A stretch of DNA of 64,000 nt from Haloarcula sp. H-GB4. GTDB taxonomy: Archaea; Halobacteriota; Halobacteria; Halobacteriales; Haloarculaceae. The position numbers were made by a program, and so were the translations under genes. The stretch covers positions 1,054,001 through 1,118,000 of the forward strand of contig NZ_JAVDDX010000002.1 of the NCBI RefSeq assembly GCF_030848575.1. The letters run 5' to 3'. Positions 15,218 through 23,614 of the stretch are shown piece after piece (the stretch's first letter is position 1; each line of letters opens with the position of its first letter). The notes below the pieces were generated by a model that saw only the letters and a list, made by a program, of their open reading frames with translations, made no database searches and was not told where the DNA came from.

Positions 15218-16879
15218 ATGCGTATTCTGGGTATCGAAGGTACTGCCTGGGCAGCCAGTGCTTCGGTGTTTGAGACGCCGGACCCAGCGCAGGTAACCAA
15301 CGACGACCACGTTTTCATCGAAACTGACGCGTACGCGCCAGACAGCGGCGGCATCCACCCGCGCGAGGCCGCCGAGCATATGGGTGAAGCCATCCCGACC
15401 GTCGTCGAGACGGCCATCAAGCACGCACACGAGCGAGCGACTGCTGGCGGGGTGGACGGGAGCGGCGAAACCGGTGCACCAATCGACGCCGTCGCCTTCG
15501 CTCGTGGCCCTGGACTGGGACCCTGCTTGCGAATCGTCGCCACAGCCGCTCGGGCGGTCGCCCAGCGCTTCGACGTGCCGCTGGTCGGCGTGAACCACAT
15601 GGTCGCCCACCTCGAAGTGGGCCGCCATCGCTCGGGCTTCGATTCCCCGGTGTGTCTGAACGCCTCCGGCGCGAACGCCCACATTCTGGGCTACCGGAAC
15701 GGCCGGTACCGCGTGCTGGGCGAAACGATGGACACCGGCGTTGGCAACGCCATCGACAAGTTCACGCGCCATATCGACTGGTCCCATCCCGGCGGACCGA
15801 AGGTCGAACAGCACGCCCGGGACGGCGAGTACCACGAACTGCCCTACGTCGTCAAGGGGATGGACTTCTCCTTCTCGGGCATTATGAGCGCCGCCAAGCA
15901 GGCCGTCGACGACGGGGTCCCGATAGACGATGTCTGTCGCGGGATGGAGGAGACCATCTTCGCGATGCTGACGGAAGTCTCCGAGCGGGCGCTGTCGCTG
16001 ACCGGCGCTGACGAGCTGGTGCTTGGCGGCGGCGTCGGCCAGAACGACCGCCTCCAGCGGATGCTCGGCGAGATGTGCGAGCAACGCGGGGCAGAATTCT
16101 ACGCTCCGGAAAGCCGCTTCCTGCGGGACAACGCGGGGATGATAGCGATGCTCGGCGCGAAGATGTACGCGGCCGGCGACACCATCGCCATCGAGGATTC
16201 CCGAATCGACTCGAACTTCCGGCCCGACGAGGTGGCCGTCACCTGGCGCGGGACCGAGGAATCGGTGGACAGCTATCGGGTGGCAGCCAACGAAGTCCAA
16301 GGCGCGGAGGCGACCGTCCGCTTCGACGGTGATCGAGTTATCAAGGAGCGCGTGCCGCGGAGCTATCGCCATCCGACGCTGGACGAGCGCCTCAGGATTG
16401 AGCGGACCAGGCAGGAAACCCGGCTCACCAGCGAGGCGCGCCGACACGGCGTCCCGACGCCGCTGGTCCGAGATGTGGACCCTCAAGAGTCGCGCATTGT
16501 CTTCCAGCGCGTGGGCGACATGGATCTCCGCGAAGGGCTGTCCGAGGCGCGTGTCGCGGACGTTGGCCGCTGGCTCGCTCGCATCCACGACGCCGGCTTC
16601 GTCCACGGCGACCCGACGACGCGGAACGTCCGAGTGGGTAGCCACAACGACCAGGCCAACCGGACGTTCCTCATCGACTTCGGTCTCGGCTACTACACAC
16701 AGGAGGCCGAGGACCACGCGATGGACCTCCACGTCCTCGCCCAGTCGCTCGCCGGAACCGCGGACGACCCCGAGGCGCTGCTGTCGGCCGCTGAAGACGC
16801 CTACCGGACTGAGAGCGACCACGCCGACGCGGTGTTCGCCAGCCTCGACGATATCGAGGGTCGAGGTCGGTACCAGTAG
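15218..16879 (+). CDS. kae1-bud32: Kae1-Bud32 fusion, tRNA threonylcarbamoyladenosine (t6A) synthesis
   Basis: 553 residues joining two KEOPS subunits. Residues 1 to about 325 are Kae1/TsaD: MRILGIEGTAWAASAS, the metal ligands in NHMVAHLE (His127, His131), and the RDNAGMIAMLG segment. From about 345 to the end is the small atypical kinase/ATPase Bud32, with VIKERVPRSYRHP, catalytic VHGDPTTRNV and FLIDFGLGYY plus DHAMDLHVL. Together they place the threonylcarbamoyl group on A37 of ANN-decoding tRNAs. The fusion is known in several euryarchaea. It sits 9 bp after S27ae, and a strong hairpin terminator follows. Confidence 0.96.
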   Translation: MRILGIEGTAWAASASVFETPDPAQVTNDDHVFIETDAYAPDSGGIHPREAAEHMGEAIPTVVETAIKHAHERATAGGVDGSGETGAPIDAVAFARGPGLGPCLRIVATAARAVAQRFDVPLVGVNHMVAHLEVGRHRSGFDSPVCLNASGANAHILGYRNGRYRVLGETMDTGVGNAIDKFTRHIDWSHPGGPKVEQHARDGEYHELPYVVKGMDFSFSGIMSAAKQAVDDGVPIDDVCRGMEETIFAMLTEVSERALSLTGADELVLGGGVGQNDRLQRMLGEMCEQRGAEFYAPESRFLRDNAGMIAMLGAKMYAAGDTIAIEDSRIDSNFRPDEVAVTWRGTEESVDSYRVAANEVQGAEATVRFDGDRVIKERVPRSYRHPTLDERLRIERTRQETRLTSEARRHGVPTPLVRDVDPQESRIVFQRVGDMDLREGLSEARVADVGRWLARIHDAGFVHGDPTTRNVRVGSHNDQANRTFLIDFGLGYYTQEAEDHAMDLHVLAQSLAGTADDPEALLSAAEDAYRTESDHADAVFASLDDIEGRGRYQ

Positions 16880-16931
16880 GGCTGTGCGGTGGCAGCAGCG
16901 GTTAGAGTCCGGCGGCGAAGCCGCCGGTTCC

Positions 16932-16963
16932 CCGGAATCGCTACTGGCGATTCCGGCCTTTTT
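16932..16963 (+). terminator. Hairpin plus T-run downstream of kae1-bud32
   Basis: CCGGAATCGC (16932-16941), loop TACTG, GCGATTCCGG (16947-16956), then CCTTTTT. A second perfect stem CCGGCGGC-GAA-GCCGCCGG lies just before it at 16909-16927. A further T-run follows near 16972. Confidence 0.65.
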
Positions 16964-17047
16964 CGCCCACGTTTTTGCAAGCGGGGGTACCCGCAGGCCG
17001 CACCGGGGCCGAGGACACCCCTCGCAGCAAAAAGGTGGTGGACAAAT

Positions 17048-17056
17048 GGTTTAACC
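17048..17056 (+). promoter_or_regulatory. TATA-like element of the DUF5808-type gene
   Basis: GGTTTAACC ending 22 nt upstream of the ATG at 17078, fitting a leaderless transcript. Confidence 0.45.
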
Positions 17057-17077
17057 TCGGCCCGAATAGAACGCAGT

Positions 17078-17353
17078 ATGGCAGAAAAACCCCAGTCGGG
17101 AACGTTGTTCGGCGTGCCGTACAACTTCGAACGACCGAGCCTCAAGCGGTTGGTGTCGGCCTATTGGAAGCCAGGCGATGACATGCTGGTCGAAAAGCCA
17201 TTCGGGATCGGCTACACCCTGAACCTGGCGAACTGGCGCTCGTGGGTCGTGCTGGCGGTCGCTGGCGTGATGCTGTATCTCGAACGCGGCGGCAGCAGCG
17301 AGGAATTCGAGTCCGAGAGCGAGGACGAACCGGTCGAAGTCGTCGTCGACTGA
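17078..17353 (+). CDS. Small single-TM protein, DUF5808-like
   Basis: 91 residues: MAEKPQSGTLFGVPYNFERP, then SAYWKPGDDMLVEKPFGIGYTLN, one hydrophobic helix (WVVLAVAGVMLYL) and an acidic tail. The GVPYNFE...FGIGYTLNLANW pattern is shared by a conserved haloarchaeal family that I recall as DUF5808; function unknown. Stands alone between a terminator and the pyrophosphatase gene. Confidence 0.8.
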   Translation: MAEKPQSGTLFGVPYNFERPSLKRLVSAYWKPGDDMLVEKPFGIGYTLNLANWRSWVVLAVAGVMLYLERGGSSEEFESESEDEPVEVVVD

Positions 17354-17467
17354 GACGGGGTGTAGCGAGGGTCCGGTACGTACCTGGCACGGCCCGGAAA
17401 TAATCTACAGCAGTCCGCCTGCGCGGAGTTTCGACGGCTCTTTTATCGCCGGTCGCCGTGTGCCGGT

Positions 17468-18139
17468 ATGCTCAATTTTGTCACGACCAACCCCGGGAAG
17501 GTCCGGGAGGCGGCCGAGTATCTCGACGACGATGTCCAGCAGTTCGACTTCGACTACCCGGAAGTGCAGGCCGACGACCTGAGAACGGTCGCAGCCGAGG
17601 GCGCGCGAGCGGCCTATCGGGCGGCTGGCGGGCCAGTCATCGTCGATGACGCGGGACTATTCATCGACGCCTTCGATGGGTTCCCCGGCCCCTACTCCTC
17701 GTACGTCGAGGACACCGTCGGCGTTGATCGCGTCTGGCGCATGACCGAGCTGGAGGACGACCGCGGTGCGGCGTTCAAAACGGTCATCGCCTACTGTGAC
17801 GGCGAGGGCTTCGAGGCGACGCCGGATCCGGACGGTATCGACCGCGAGGACCGGCGCGGACAGGACCTGTCAGCCGACGACCGCGGTGCGGCAACGACGG
17901 ACGAGCAGGTTCACGACGGGAGCGCGGCGCAGAGCAGCGAGACAGTGCCGGTCAAACTGTTTGAGGGGCGCGTGAACGGCGACATCGTCGCCCCGCGCGG
18001 CGAGGGTGGGTTCGGCTTCGACCCCATCTTCGAGCACGACGGAGCGACGTTCGCGGAGATGAGCACCGAGCAGAAGAACGCGATTTCTCATCGCGGGCGG
18101 GCGCTGGCGAAGTTCGCGGAGTGGTACGGTGAGCGGTAG
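17468..18139 (+). CDS. rdgB: XTP/dITP pyrophosphatase (Ham1/RdgB)
   Basis: 223 residues. Family motifs: FVTTNPGKVREA at the N-terminus (substrate-binding T/S-x-N-x-x-K), VIVDDAGLFIDAFDGFPGPYSSY, GEGGFGFDPIF and SHRGRALAKF. Hydrolyses non-canonical purine NTPs to the monophosphate to clean the nucleotide pool. It is longer than the usual 185-200 residues because of an acidic, low-complexity insertion at roughly 118-160 (DREDRRGQDLSADDRGAATT). TTTTATC at 17441-17447 suits a leaderless start. The last 26 coding bases are part of a 29-bp repeat that recurs 112 bp downstream. Confidence 0.93.
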   Translation: MLNFVTTNPGKVREAAEYLDDDVQQFDFDYPEVQADDLRTVAAEGARAAYRAAGGPVIVDDAGLFIDAFDGFPGPYSSYVEDTVGVDRVWRMTELEDDRGAAFKTVIAYCDGEGFEATPDPDGIDREDRRGQDLSADDRGAATTDEQVHDGSAAQSSETVPVKLFEGRVNGDIVAPRGEGGFGFDPIFEHDGATFAEMSTEQKNAISHRGRALAKFAEWYGER

Positions 18140-18254
18140 CGAACCGTCCGTCGAGAGATGCAGTGCATCCCTCGGAAGTTCCAGCGACGGGGGGCCGACG
18201 GTGCTGGAACCCGAAGCGACAACGGTCGCGGAGTGGTACGGTGAGCGGTAGCGA
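18114..18254 (+). repeat. 29-bp direct repeat duplicating the rdgB stop / SDR start junction
   Basis: Two identical 29-nt copies, at 18114-18142 and 18226-18254, each containing GTGAGCGGTAG, i.e. the rdgB stop TAG and the GTG start of the dehydrogenase overlapping in an 11-nt window. The 83 bp between holds two stem-loops: GATGCA-G-TGCATC near 18155-18167 and GTTCCAGC...GCTGGAAC (about 18177-18209). Confidence 0.8.
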
Positions 18255-19038
18255 CGTACCGGTCGTCGGGACCGGTGGCACCGCCTTGATAACCGGTGCG
18301 TCAGCGGGCATCGGCGAAGCGTTGGCACGCGAGTTCGCCGCACGCGGACACGACGTAGTGCTGGTCGCCCGGAGCGAGGGGAAACTGGAGCGGTTGGCCG
18401 ACGACCTCGAAACGAGGGGAATCACGGCGACGCCCGTCGCAATGGATCTCGACCATGCGACGGCCGCCGAGGATCTGTACGAGGAGGTGACCGAGCGCGG
18501 TCTGGACATCGATGTCCTCGTCAACAACGTCGGCGTGGGGACCTACGGACCGTTCGCCGAAAGCGACCTCGACGCGGAGCGAACGCAACTGCGGCTGAAC
18601 GTCATGCTCCCCGTCGAGCTGACGCGGCTGTTCATCGACGAGTTCGACGACGGTGGCGCGGTTATCAACATGGGGTCAGTCGCCGGGTTCCAGCCGGGGC
18701 CGAACCTCGCCGGCTACTACGCGAGCAAGGCGTACATCAACAGCTTCAGCGAGGCGCTCGCCGAGGAGTTTCGGGGGACACCAGTCGACGTGACGGTGGT
18801 CTGTCCCGGCCCGGTCGACACCGAGTTTCAGGAACGAGCCGGGATGGAGGATTCGACGGTCGGGTACGTCGCCTCGAATACGCCCGAAGCAGTCGCATCG
18901 GCAGCCTACGAAGGGGCCGCCGCTGGCGAGACAGTCGTCATTCCACAGCGGTCGATGCGGCTTGTCGACCGACTGGTACGGGTGACACCCCGCTGGGTCG
19001 TCCGGCGCGTTGCAGCGCTGGTCAATCGGGACAGATAG
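18241..19038 (+). CDS. Short-chain dehydrogenase/reductase
   Basis: 265 residues from GTG 18241. Rossmann motif TGASAGIG at about 21-28, NNVGVG, catalytic Ser in NMGSVAGF and YYASK with the active-site Tyr and Lys, then PGPVDTEF. It reduces or oxidises an unknown carbonyl/alcohol with NAD(P)(H); the overall look is that of the DltE/YqjQ-like SDRs. I chose GTG 18241 because the copy of this start upstream (18129) overlapped the rdgB stop before the junction was duplicated, and the protein N-terminus VSGSDVPVVG immediately precedes the first beta strand. Confidence 0.88.
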   Translation: MSGSDVPVVGTGGTALITGASAGIGEALAREFAARGHDVVLVARSEGKLERLADDLETRGITATPVAMDLDHATAAEDLYEEVTERGLDIDVLVNNVGVGTYGPFAESDLDAERTQLRLNVMLPVELTRLFIDEFDDGGAVINMGSVAGFQPGPNLAGYYASKAYINSFSEALAEEFRGTPVDVTVVCPGPVDTEFQERAGMEDSTVGYVASNTPEAVASAAYEGAAAGETVVIPQRSMRLVDRLVRVTPRWVVRRVAALVNRDR

Positions 19039-19140
19039 AGAATCAGTTCCGAAACTGCTCTTGATTACAGCATCCATATCGTCTCCAAACTGTTTTTTGG
19101 CCACTAACCCCTTTTCAATCTCCGAGAATTAGACTCGAAC

Positions 19141-19150
19141 CTTATTATAC
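19141..19150 (+). promoter_or_regulatory. TATA box of the transducer gene
   Basis: CTTATTATAC 21-30 nt upstream of ATG 19171, followed by an A-tract of nine residues: a strong promoter with a leaderless start. Confidence 0.6.
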
Positions 19151-19170
19151 ACTGTAAAAAAAAGGTGCGT

Positions 19171-20874
19171 ATGCTCACAGACCCCGTCAGACAATACAAA
19201 GCGGTGATACGTGGATCGCTTGATGTTTTTGGCGTCTCCGGTTCAGTCGAACGGAAGGTGCTCGCGGCCGTCGGGTTGCAGTTTGTCGCCTCGGTCGCAC
19301 TGGCAGTTGTCTCGCTTGTCGCTACCGGGACCGTCAGGTTCGTCGTCACTGGCGTATTGCTCGCTGGCGCTATCGTTGCGTTCGCCAACACGGTGTTCAT
19401 CACCCGCGAGGATTTCGTCGAGCCAATTACAGCGATGGCCGCAGGTGCGGACCATATCGCCTCTGGCGAGCTCGATGTAGAACTGCCCGAGAGCGAGCGT
19501 GACGACGAGGTTGCCGAATTGCTCTCGTCGTTTCGCTCGATGCAATCCTATTTGCTGACAGTGTCCGAGCAGGCCGACGCGCTCTCCCGGCAGGAGTTCG
19601 ACGCTGATATTCTCGATGAGGACGTGCCCGGAGCTTTCGGTCAGTCACTGGAGCAGATGGCTGCCAGTATGGACGATTACACGACCGAACTCCAGACGAT
19701 GACCAGCGACCTCGAACGGCGCTCCCAGGCGCTCAACAATCTCGTCGTCGCATTCGGTGACGCTGCCGAACAAGCGAAAGACGGGGACCTGACGGCCACT
19801 ATCGACGATGACTTCGCGGCCGACGACGAGCAGTTCGACGCCGTCGTCAAGAACTACAACGACCTCGTGACGACGCTGGGAGAGACGGTCGCAACCGTCG
19901 CCACGTTCGCAGAGGACGTCGACGAGACGAGCGATCACGTCACCCGGAGCGTCAAGGAGATAGACGACGCGAGCGACGAGATCTCCCGGTCGGTGCAGGA
20001 GATTTCGGCTGGAGCCAGCCAGCAGGCGTCGCGCCACGACGACGTCGCATCCGAGATGAACACACTATCTGCCACCGTCGAAGAGATCGCCGCGACCGCG
20101 GAAAACGCAGCCGACACTGCCGAGAAGGCGACACGGCGTGGCCGCGAGGGACGTGCGGACGCCGAGCAGGCGATCGACGAACTCGACGAGATGGAAGCTC
20201 GTATCGACGACATCGCCGTCGCGGTCGAAAGTCTGGTCGACCAGATCAGCGAGATCGACGACATCGTCGAGGTCATCACGAACATCGCCGAGCAGACCAA
20301 CATGCTCGCACTGAACGCCTCCATTGAGGCGGCTCGTGCGGACGGAAGCGGTGATGGATTCGCCGTCGTCGCCGACGAGGTGAAAACACTCGCAGAGGAG
20401 ACCCACGACGCCGCGACGGACGTGTCGGACCGCATCGAAGCGGTCCAGAACGAGGCCGGCGAAACCGTCAGCGACGTGGAAGCGACAAACCAGCAGGTGA
20501 CAGATAGTGTTGCGACCATCGAGTCGGCGCTCCGGGACTTCGAGGATATCGTCGACGTGCTCGGCGAAGTTAACGCCTCGATTCAGGAGATATCGGGCGC
20601 CACCGCCGAACAGGCAGAGACCACGCAGGAGGTCGTCGATATGGTCGACGAGGTCGCGGCAGTGAGCGAACAGACCAACGAGGAGTCAGAGGCCGTTGCC
20701 GCCGCCACCGAGGAGCAGACAGCGACGATTACCGAAGTGACCACCGAAGTACAGGAGATGGCAGCCCAGACCGATGACCTGCGTGAGGTGCTTGCGGTGT
20801 TCGACATCGATGAGGGCGCTACTGGGCCATCAGGGTCGGTCTCCGCAACCACGGTAACGACGGCTGACGACTAA
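19171..20874 (+). CDS. Methyl-accepting transducer (halobacterial Htr)
   Basis: 567 residues. Two adjacent N-terminal transmembrane helices at about 28-70 with almost no periplasmic loop, then a HAMP domain ([21 protein letters not shown]), a long coiled coil and the conserved signalling hairpin tip [20 protein letters not shown]. Glu/Gln pairs flanking the hairpin ([17 protein letters not shown]) are candidate methylation sites. Having no extracellular sensor domain, it probably senses a membrane or cytoplasmic cue or pairs with a separate binding protein or rhodopsin-like partner; none is adjacent. It would signal through CheA/CheW to the archaellum. Confidence 0.93.
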   Translation: MLTDPVRQYKAVIRGSLDVFGVSGSVERKVLAAVGLQFVASVALAVVSLVATGTVRFVVTGVLLAGAIVAFANTVFITREDFVEPITAMAAGADHIASGELDVELPESERDDEVAELLSSFRSMQSYLLTVSEQADALSRQEFDADILDEDVPGAFGQSLEQMAASMDDYTTELQTMTSDLERRSQALNNLVVAFGDAAEQAKDGDLTATIDDDFAADDEQFDAVVKNYNDLVTTLGETVATVATFAEDVDETSDHVTRSVKEIDDASDEISRSVQEISAGASQQASRHDDVASEMNTLSATVEEIAATAENAADTAEKATRRGREGRADAEQAIDELDEMEARIDDIAVAVESLVDQISEIDDIVEVITNIAEQTNMLALNASIEAARADGSGDGFAVVADEVKTLAEETHDAATDVSDRIEAVQNEAGETVSDVEATNQQVTDSVATIESALRDFEDIVDVLGEVNASIQEISGATAEQAETTQEVVDMVDEVAAVSEQTNEESEAVAAATEEQTATITEVTTEVQEMAAQTDDLREVLAVFDIDEGATGPSGSVSATTVTTADD

Positions 20875-20890
20875 GCAGCAAAATCACTTG

Positions 20891-21367
20891 CTACGCACGT
20901 GGGTCCAAGTCTGGGCCGGGATACTCGCCATCTTCGACGACGGGGTACAGTGACTCCGGGTCGAACAGGCGAGCGAAGGCGTCCGGCGGTCTGACACTCA
21001 GAGACATATGACGGTTGAGTGACGCGCTGGTCCGAGCGCTGCGCAGGTCGTCCGCATATGAAAGCAAGTGCTGTGCGCCACCCCGGTAGGCCGAGGCCAG
21101 CGCAGGATGGTCGCTGGCCGGGTGATCCACGATGTCACAGTCGGACTCGATCCGTGCCCGCCAGGCAGTTGCCAGGTCCTCATCGGCGAGGTCCGCGATA
21201 ACAGCGCTGGCATCGTCTAATAGGTGGTCACTCGCGACAAGCGTGACCCACGAATGCCGGCGGATGTGGTCGATAGCAGCACGTGCATCGCTCTCTGGCC
21301 CACACAGTAAGTCGGCGGCGAGGACATCGGCATCAGCGACGACACGCGCCGGCGACGGCTCATGCAT
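20891..21367 (-). CDS. PIN-like nuclease-fold protein, haloarchaeal
   Basis: 158 residues. RVVADADVLAADLL at the N-terminus looks like the first strand and acidic residues of a PIN domain, followed by mid-protein acidic residues (SDCDIVDHPASDHPAL) and a C-terminal segment with LSYADDLRS where the further metal ligands of PIN proteins would fall. I recall it as a conserved haloarchaeal family (DUF7384). Its start codon lies just upstream of the stop of a 35-codon gene (8-bp overlap), a toxin-antitoxin-like arrangement. Alternatively a housekeeping RNA-binding protein. Confidence 0.7.
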   Translation of the reverse strand: MHEPSPARVVADADVLAADLLCGPESDARAAIDHIRRHSWVTLVASDHLLDDASAVIADLADEDLATAWRARIESDCDIVDHPASDHPALASAYRGGAQHLLSYADDLRSARTSASLNRHMSLSVRPPDAFARLFDPESLYPVVEDGEYPGPDLDPRA

Positions 21368-21467
21368 CGCCGTTGTCCTCCGCACGGTGCTCTTCGAGGG
21401 CCGCACAGACACCCTCAACCGTGGTCTGGTGGTCCGCCGCACGTTCGAACAGCGTCGCCCAAGTCAT
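21360..21467 (-). CDS. 35-aa protein overlapping the PIN-like gene
   Basis: MTWATLFERAADHQTTVEGV then CAALEEHRAEDNGDA: a short amphipathic helical protein, stop TGA at 21360-21362 inside the start region of the PIN-like gene. The pattern MTW-x2-LFERA resembles short haloarchaeal proteins I associate with this neighbourhood. A TATA-like GCATAAATG on the minus strand near 21540-21548 may drive the pair. Could be an antitoxin-like or subunit partner. Confidence 0.55.
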   Translation of the reverse strand: MTWATLFERAADHQTTVEGVCAALEEHRAEDNGDA

Positions 21468-21751
21468 AGCAGGAGGCAGTGGCTGAACAGGCAAAAATCC
21501 GTGCCGTCTGTCGTCTGTCTGTCGCTTGTCTGACGGGCATTTATGCTTACCGATAGCATTCCACCGGTACGGGCGCGCTTCCACGGCTCCAGTGGATGTC
21601 GGTGACACTGCGTGCCATCCTATCCTCCCCAGGCGCGCCCGGACACCGCGATCCTCCCTTTCATATTCTACTCCCCCCGGCCTTCGTCGAAGACGGCGGG
21701 TGCTGTCGATTTAAAAGAGACTACGACGACGCGGGATGGCATCCCGGAATC

Positions 21752-22417
21752 TCAGGCAGACGCGTCGCCCCGGAGCGTCGCTCGAATGTCGTCCAGCCCG
21801 CCGGGATCAGCCATGATCGCGACACTGTCGCCGGGTTCGATTTCGGTCTGTGGGAGCGGAATCGTCATGGGTTCGTGGTCCGTGCCGTGTGCGTAGATGT
21901 GCGCGTCGCCGGGAAGGTCCACCTCAACAACCCGTTTCCCGATGAACGGGGAACCGTCGGGAATGCGGATACTGGCGACCGAGAGTTGTTCGGTCAGGTC
22001 AGCGAGGACGTTGAAGTCACCGCCCAGTAGTGCCGTCTTCGCGCCGGCCGCGCCGAGTCGCTCGGGGTAGATTATCTCGTCCACGTCAGCGGCGTACTTC
22101 TCGTAGATTTCCTCGCGGTAGTCGGCGTCGATCCGCAGGACGGTCCGACAGCCGAACTCCTTGCCGATCATACAGGCGGTGAAATTCGTGTTCAGATCGC
22201 CCGTGAGACCACCGATAGCGTCCGCACTTTCGATGCCGGCATCGACAAGGACGCTCTCCTCGTTGCCGTCACCCTGGATTGTCTCGAATCCGGTTTCCGT
22301 GGCCCGTTCGAACTTCACAGGGTCGTTATCGACGATAACGACTTCGTGACCCTCGCTCTGCAGAATCCGTGCGGTCCGGATGCCGACGCGGCCATAGCCA
22401 ACGATAACGAACTTCAT
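21752..22417 (-). CDS. trkA: TrkA-type potassium uptake regulator (RCK N + C domains)
   Basis: 221 residues. Rossmann fold with MKFVIVGYGRVGIRTARIL (GxGxxG) and VIVDNDPVKFERA with the acidic NAD-ribose ligand, then a TrkA-C domain from about 140 (IRIPDGSPFIGKRVVEVDL...IEPGDSVAIMADP). Such proteins gate TrkH/Ktr potassium transporters in response to NAD(H) or nucleotides, at the cytoplasmic face. No TrkH gene is adjacent. The GC-rich palindrome CGGGATG-GCATCCCG at about 21730-21744 lies just beyond its stop and may terminate transcription. Confidence 0.93.
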   Translation of the reverse strand: MKFVIVGYGRVGIRTARILQSEGHEVVIVDNDPVKFERATETGFETIQGDGNEESVLVDAGIESADAIGGLTGDLNTNFTACMIGKEFGCRTVLRIDADYREEIYEKYAADVDEIIYPERLGAAGAKTALLGGDFNVLADLTEQLSVASIRIPDGSPFIGKRVVEVDLPGDAHIYAHGTDHEPMTIPLPQTEIEPGDSVAIMADPGGLDDIRATLRGDASA

Positions 22418-22474
22418 GGACTACGGTACGACGGCCACCATTAAAAATGTGAACGGGTGACAGGGTGGTGCGGG

Positions 22475-23614
22475 TTAGGCTTCTGTCGTCGCGTTTTCTT
22501 CAGTCGCGTTGTCCGTTTCGTCAGTCTCGTCCGTTGACTGCTCTTCGGTCTCGTTCACTGGCGGTTCTTCCGTCTCGTTTTCGGGCGGCTCTTCGGTTTC
22601 GTCTACTGGTGGTTCCTCGGTCTCGTCCGCGGTCGGCTCCCCGGTCTCGTTCGCTGGTGGCTCCTCGGTTTCGTCTGCTGGTGGTTCCTCAGTCTCGTTC
22701 GCGGGCGGCTCTTCAGTTTCGTTCTCTGCCGGCTCTTCGGTTTCGTTAACCGGTGGTTCTTCAGTTTCGTTCGCTGGCGGTTCCTCGGTCTCGTTCGCTG
22801 GCGGCTCTTCAGTCTCGTTCGCTGGCGGCTCTTCAGTCTCGTTCTCTGCCGGCTCCTCAGTCTCGTTCTCTGCCGGCTCTTCGGTCTCGTTTTCGGTCGG
22901 CTCTTCAGGTACATCGATAGCAGACTCGATGGTAATCTCGGCGAACGCACCGTCATCGCGCGTGAAGACGCTGTGGGTGTACGTATCCAGCTCGATATCA
23001 GTCGTGTCGACTGTGAACGTCACGTCCGTGGATTCGTTCGCGTCAAGGGTCACGGACTCAGAGGCGAGCGGCTGGCCACCCAGTCGGAACTCGACGGTTT
23101 GTGTCGTGTTGAAGCCGTTCGGGTTGGTGACGGTCGCGTTGACGGTGACGTTGTCACCGGCAGTGACGTTCGTCGGCGCGTCGAGGCTATCCAGCGTGAA
23201 CGAATCGGAGACGGTAACGGGAGCGACCTGCCCATCATCGCTGGTGAAGACACCGTGGCGGTAGTCCCCAGGTTCGATGTCCGTCGTGTCCGCGGAGAAC
23301 TGGACGGTTGCGCTCTCGTTGGGCGCAAGCGTGACCAGCGTCCGGTCGACAACAGCTCCATCGAACCGGAACGCCACGGATTCAGTCACCGAGGTGTTCT
23401 CGTTGTTCGTGACCGTCGCAGCCACGTCAGCAGTCGAGTTCGGGGCGACGCTCTGCGGTGCGGTCAGGGAGTCGACGGTGACTCCTGTGTTCCCTGCCTG
23501 TTCCAACGGCGATTCCTGTTGCGCTGTCACGCCCGGTACAGCCCCGACCTGTGCGGTGAGGCCGCCGACGACGAGTAGCGCAGCGAAAACGGCGAGTGTG
23601 CGAGTGTTTATCAT
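22475..23614 (-). CDS. Secreted CARDB-like protein with sequon-rich octapeptide repeats
   Basis: 379 residues from ATG 23614. A Sec signal peptide (LAVFAALLVVGGLTAQVGAV) precedes two tandem CARDB-like beta-sandwich repeats of about 90 residues each; the shared pattern is V-x-L-D-S-L/ APQSVAPNSTADVAATVTN versus APTNVTAGDNVTVNATVTN, each ending DTTDIE...VFT-x-DDG. The C-terminal 143 residues contain 16 head-to-tail octapeptides of consensus EEPPANET, 12 of which retain an N-x-T glycosylation sequon. No C-terminal anchor (PGF or TM) is visible. Probably an extracellular, heavily glycosylated, acidic stalk protein. Confidence 0.8.
   Translation of the reverse strand: MINTRTLAVFAALLVVGGLTAQVGAVPGVTAQQESPLEQAGNTGVTVDSLTAPQSVAPNSTADVAATVTNNENTSVTESVAFRFDGAVVDRTLVTLAPNESATVQFSADTTDIEPGDYRHGVFTSDDGQVAPVTVSDSFTLDSLDAPTNVTAGDNVTVNATVTNPNGFNTTQTVEFRLGGQPLASESVTLDANESTDVTFTVDTTDIELDTYTHSVFTRDDGAFAEITIESAIDVPEEPTENETEEPAENETEEPAENETEEPPANETEEPPANETEEPPANETEEPPVNETEEPAENETEEPPANETEEPPADETEEPPANETGEPTADETEEPPVDETEEPPENETEEPPVNETEEQSTDETDETDNATEENATTEA
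22523..22906 (-). repeat. Array of 16 x 24-bp coding repeats
   Basis: 24-nt units encoding E-E-P-x-x-N/D-E-T in the secreted protein. Units are near-identical at protein level but vary at synonymous positions and at residues 4-6, so the array is not freshly amplified. Slippage could change its length between strains. Confidence 0.9.

Noticed and set aside
14729..16822. 697-codon minus-strand open frame opposite S24e to Kae1-Bud32
   Set aside because: Antisense to three certain genes; long only because stop codons are rare in GC-rich antisense frames.
20891..21367. Calling the PIN-like pair a confirmed toxin-antitoxin system
   Set aside because: The PIN active-site residues cannot be fixed by eye, the partner is too short to identify, and conserved housekeeping proteins can overlap in this way.
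22523..22906. Possible CRISPR-like array
   Set aside because: 24-bp units are contiguous with no unique spacers and lie in a coding frame.
22509..23264. Serine/valine-rich repeat protein on the plus strand opposite the octapeptide array
   Set aside because: SSVSF-type repeats simply mirror the 24-bp coding repeats of the minus-strand gene, which has a signal peptide and domains.
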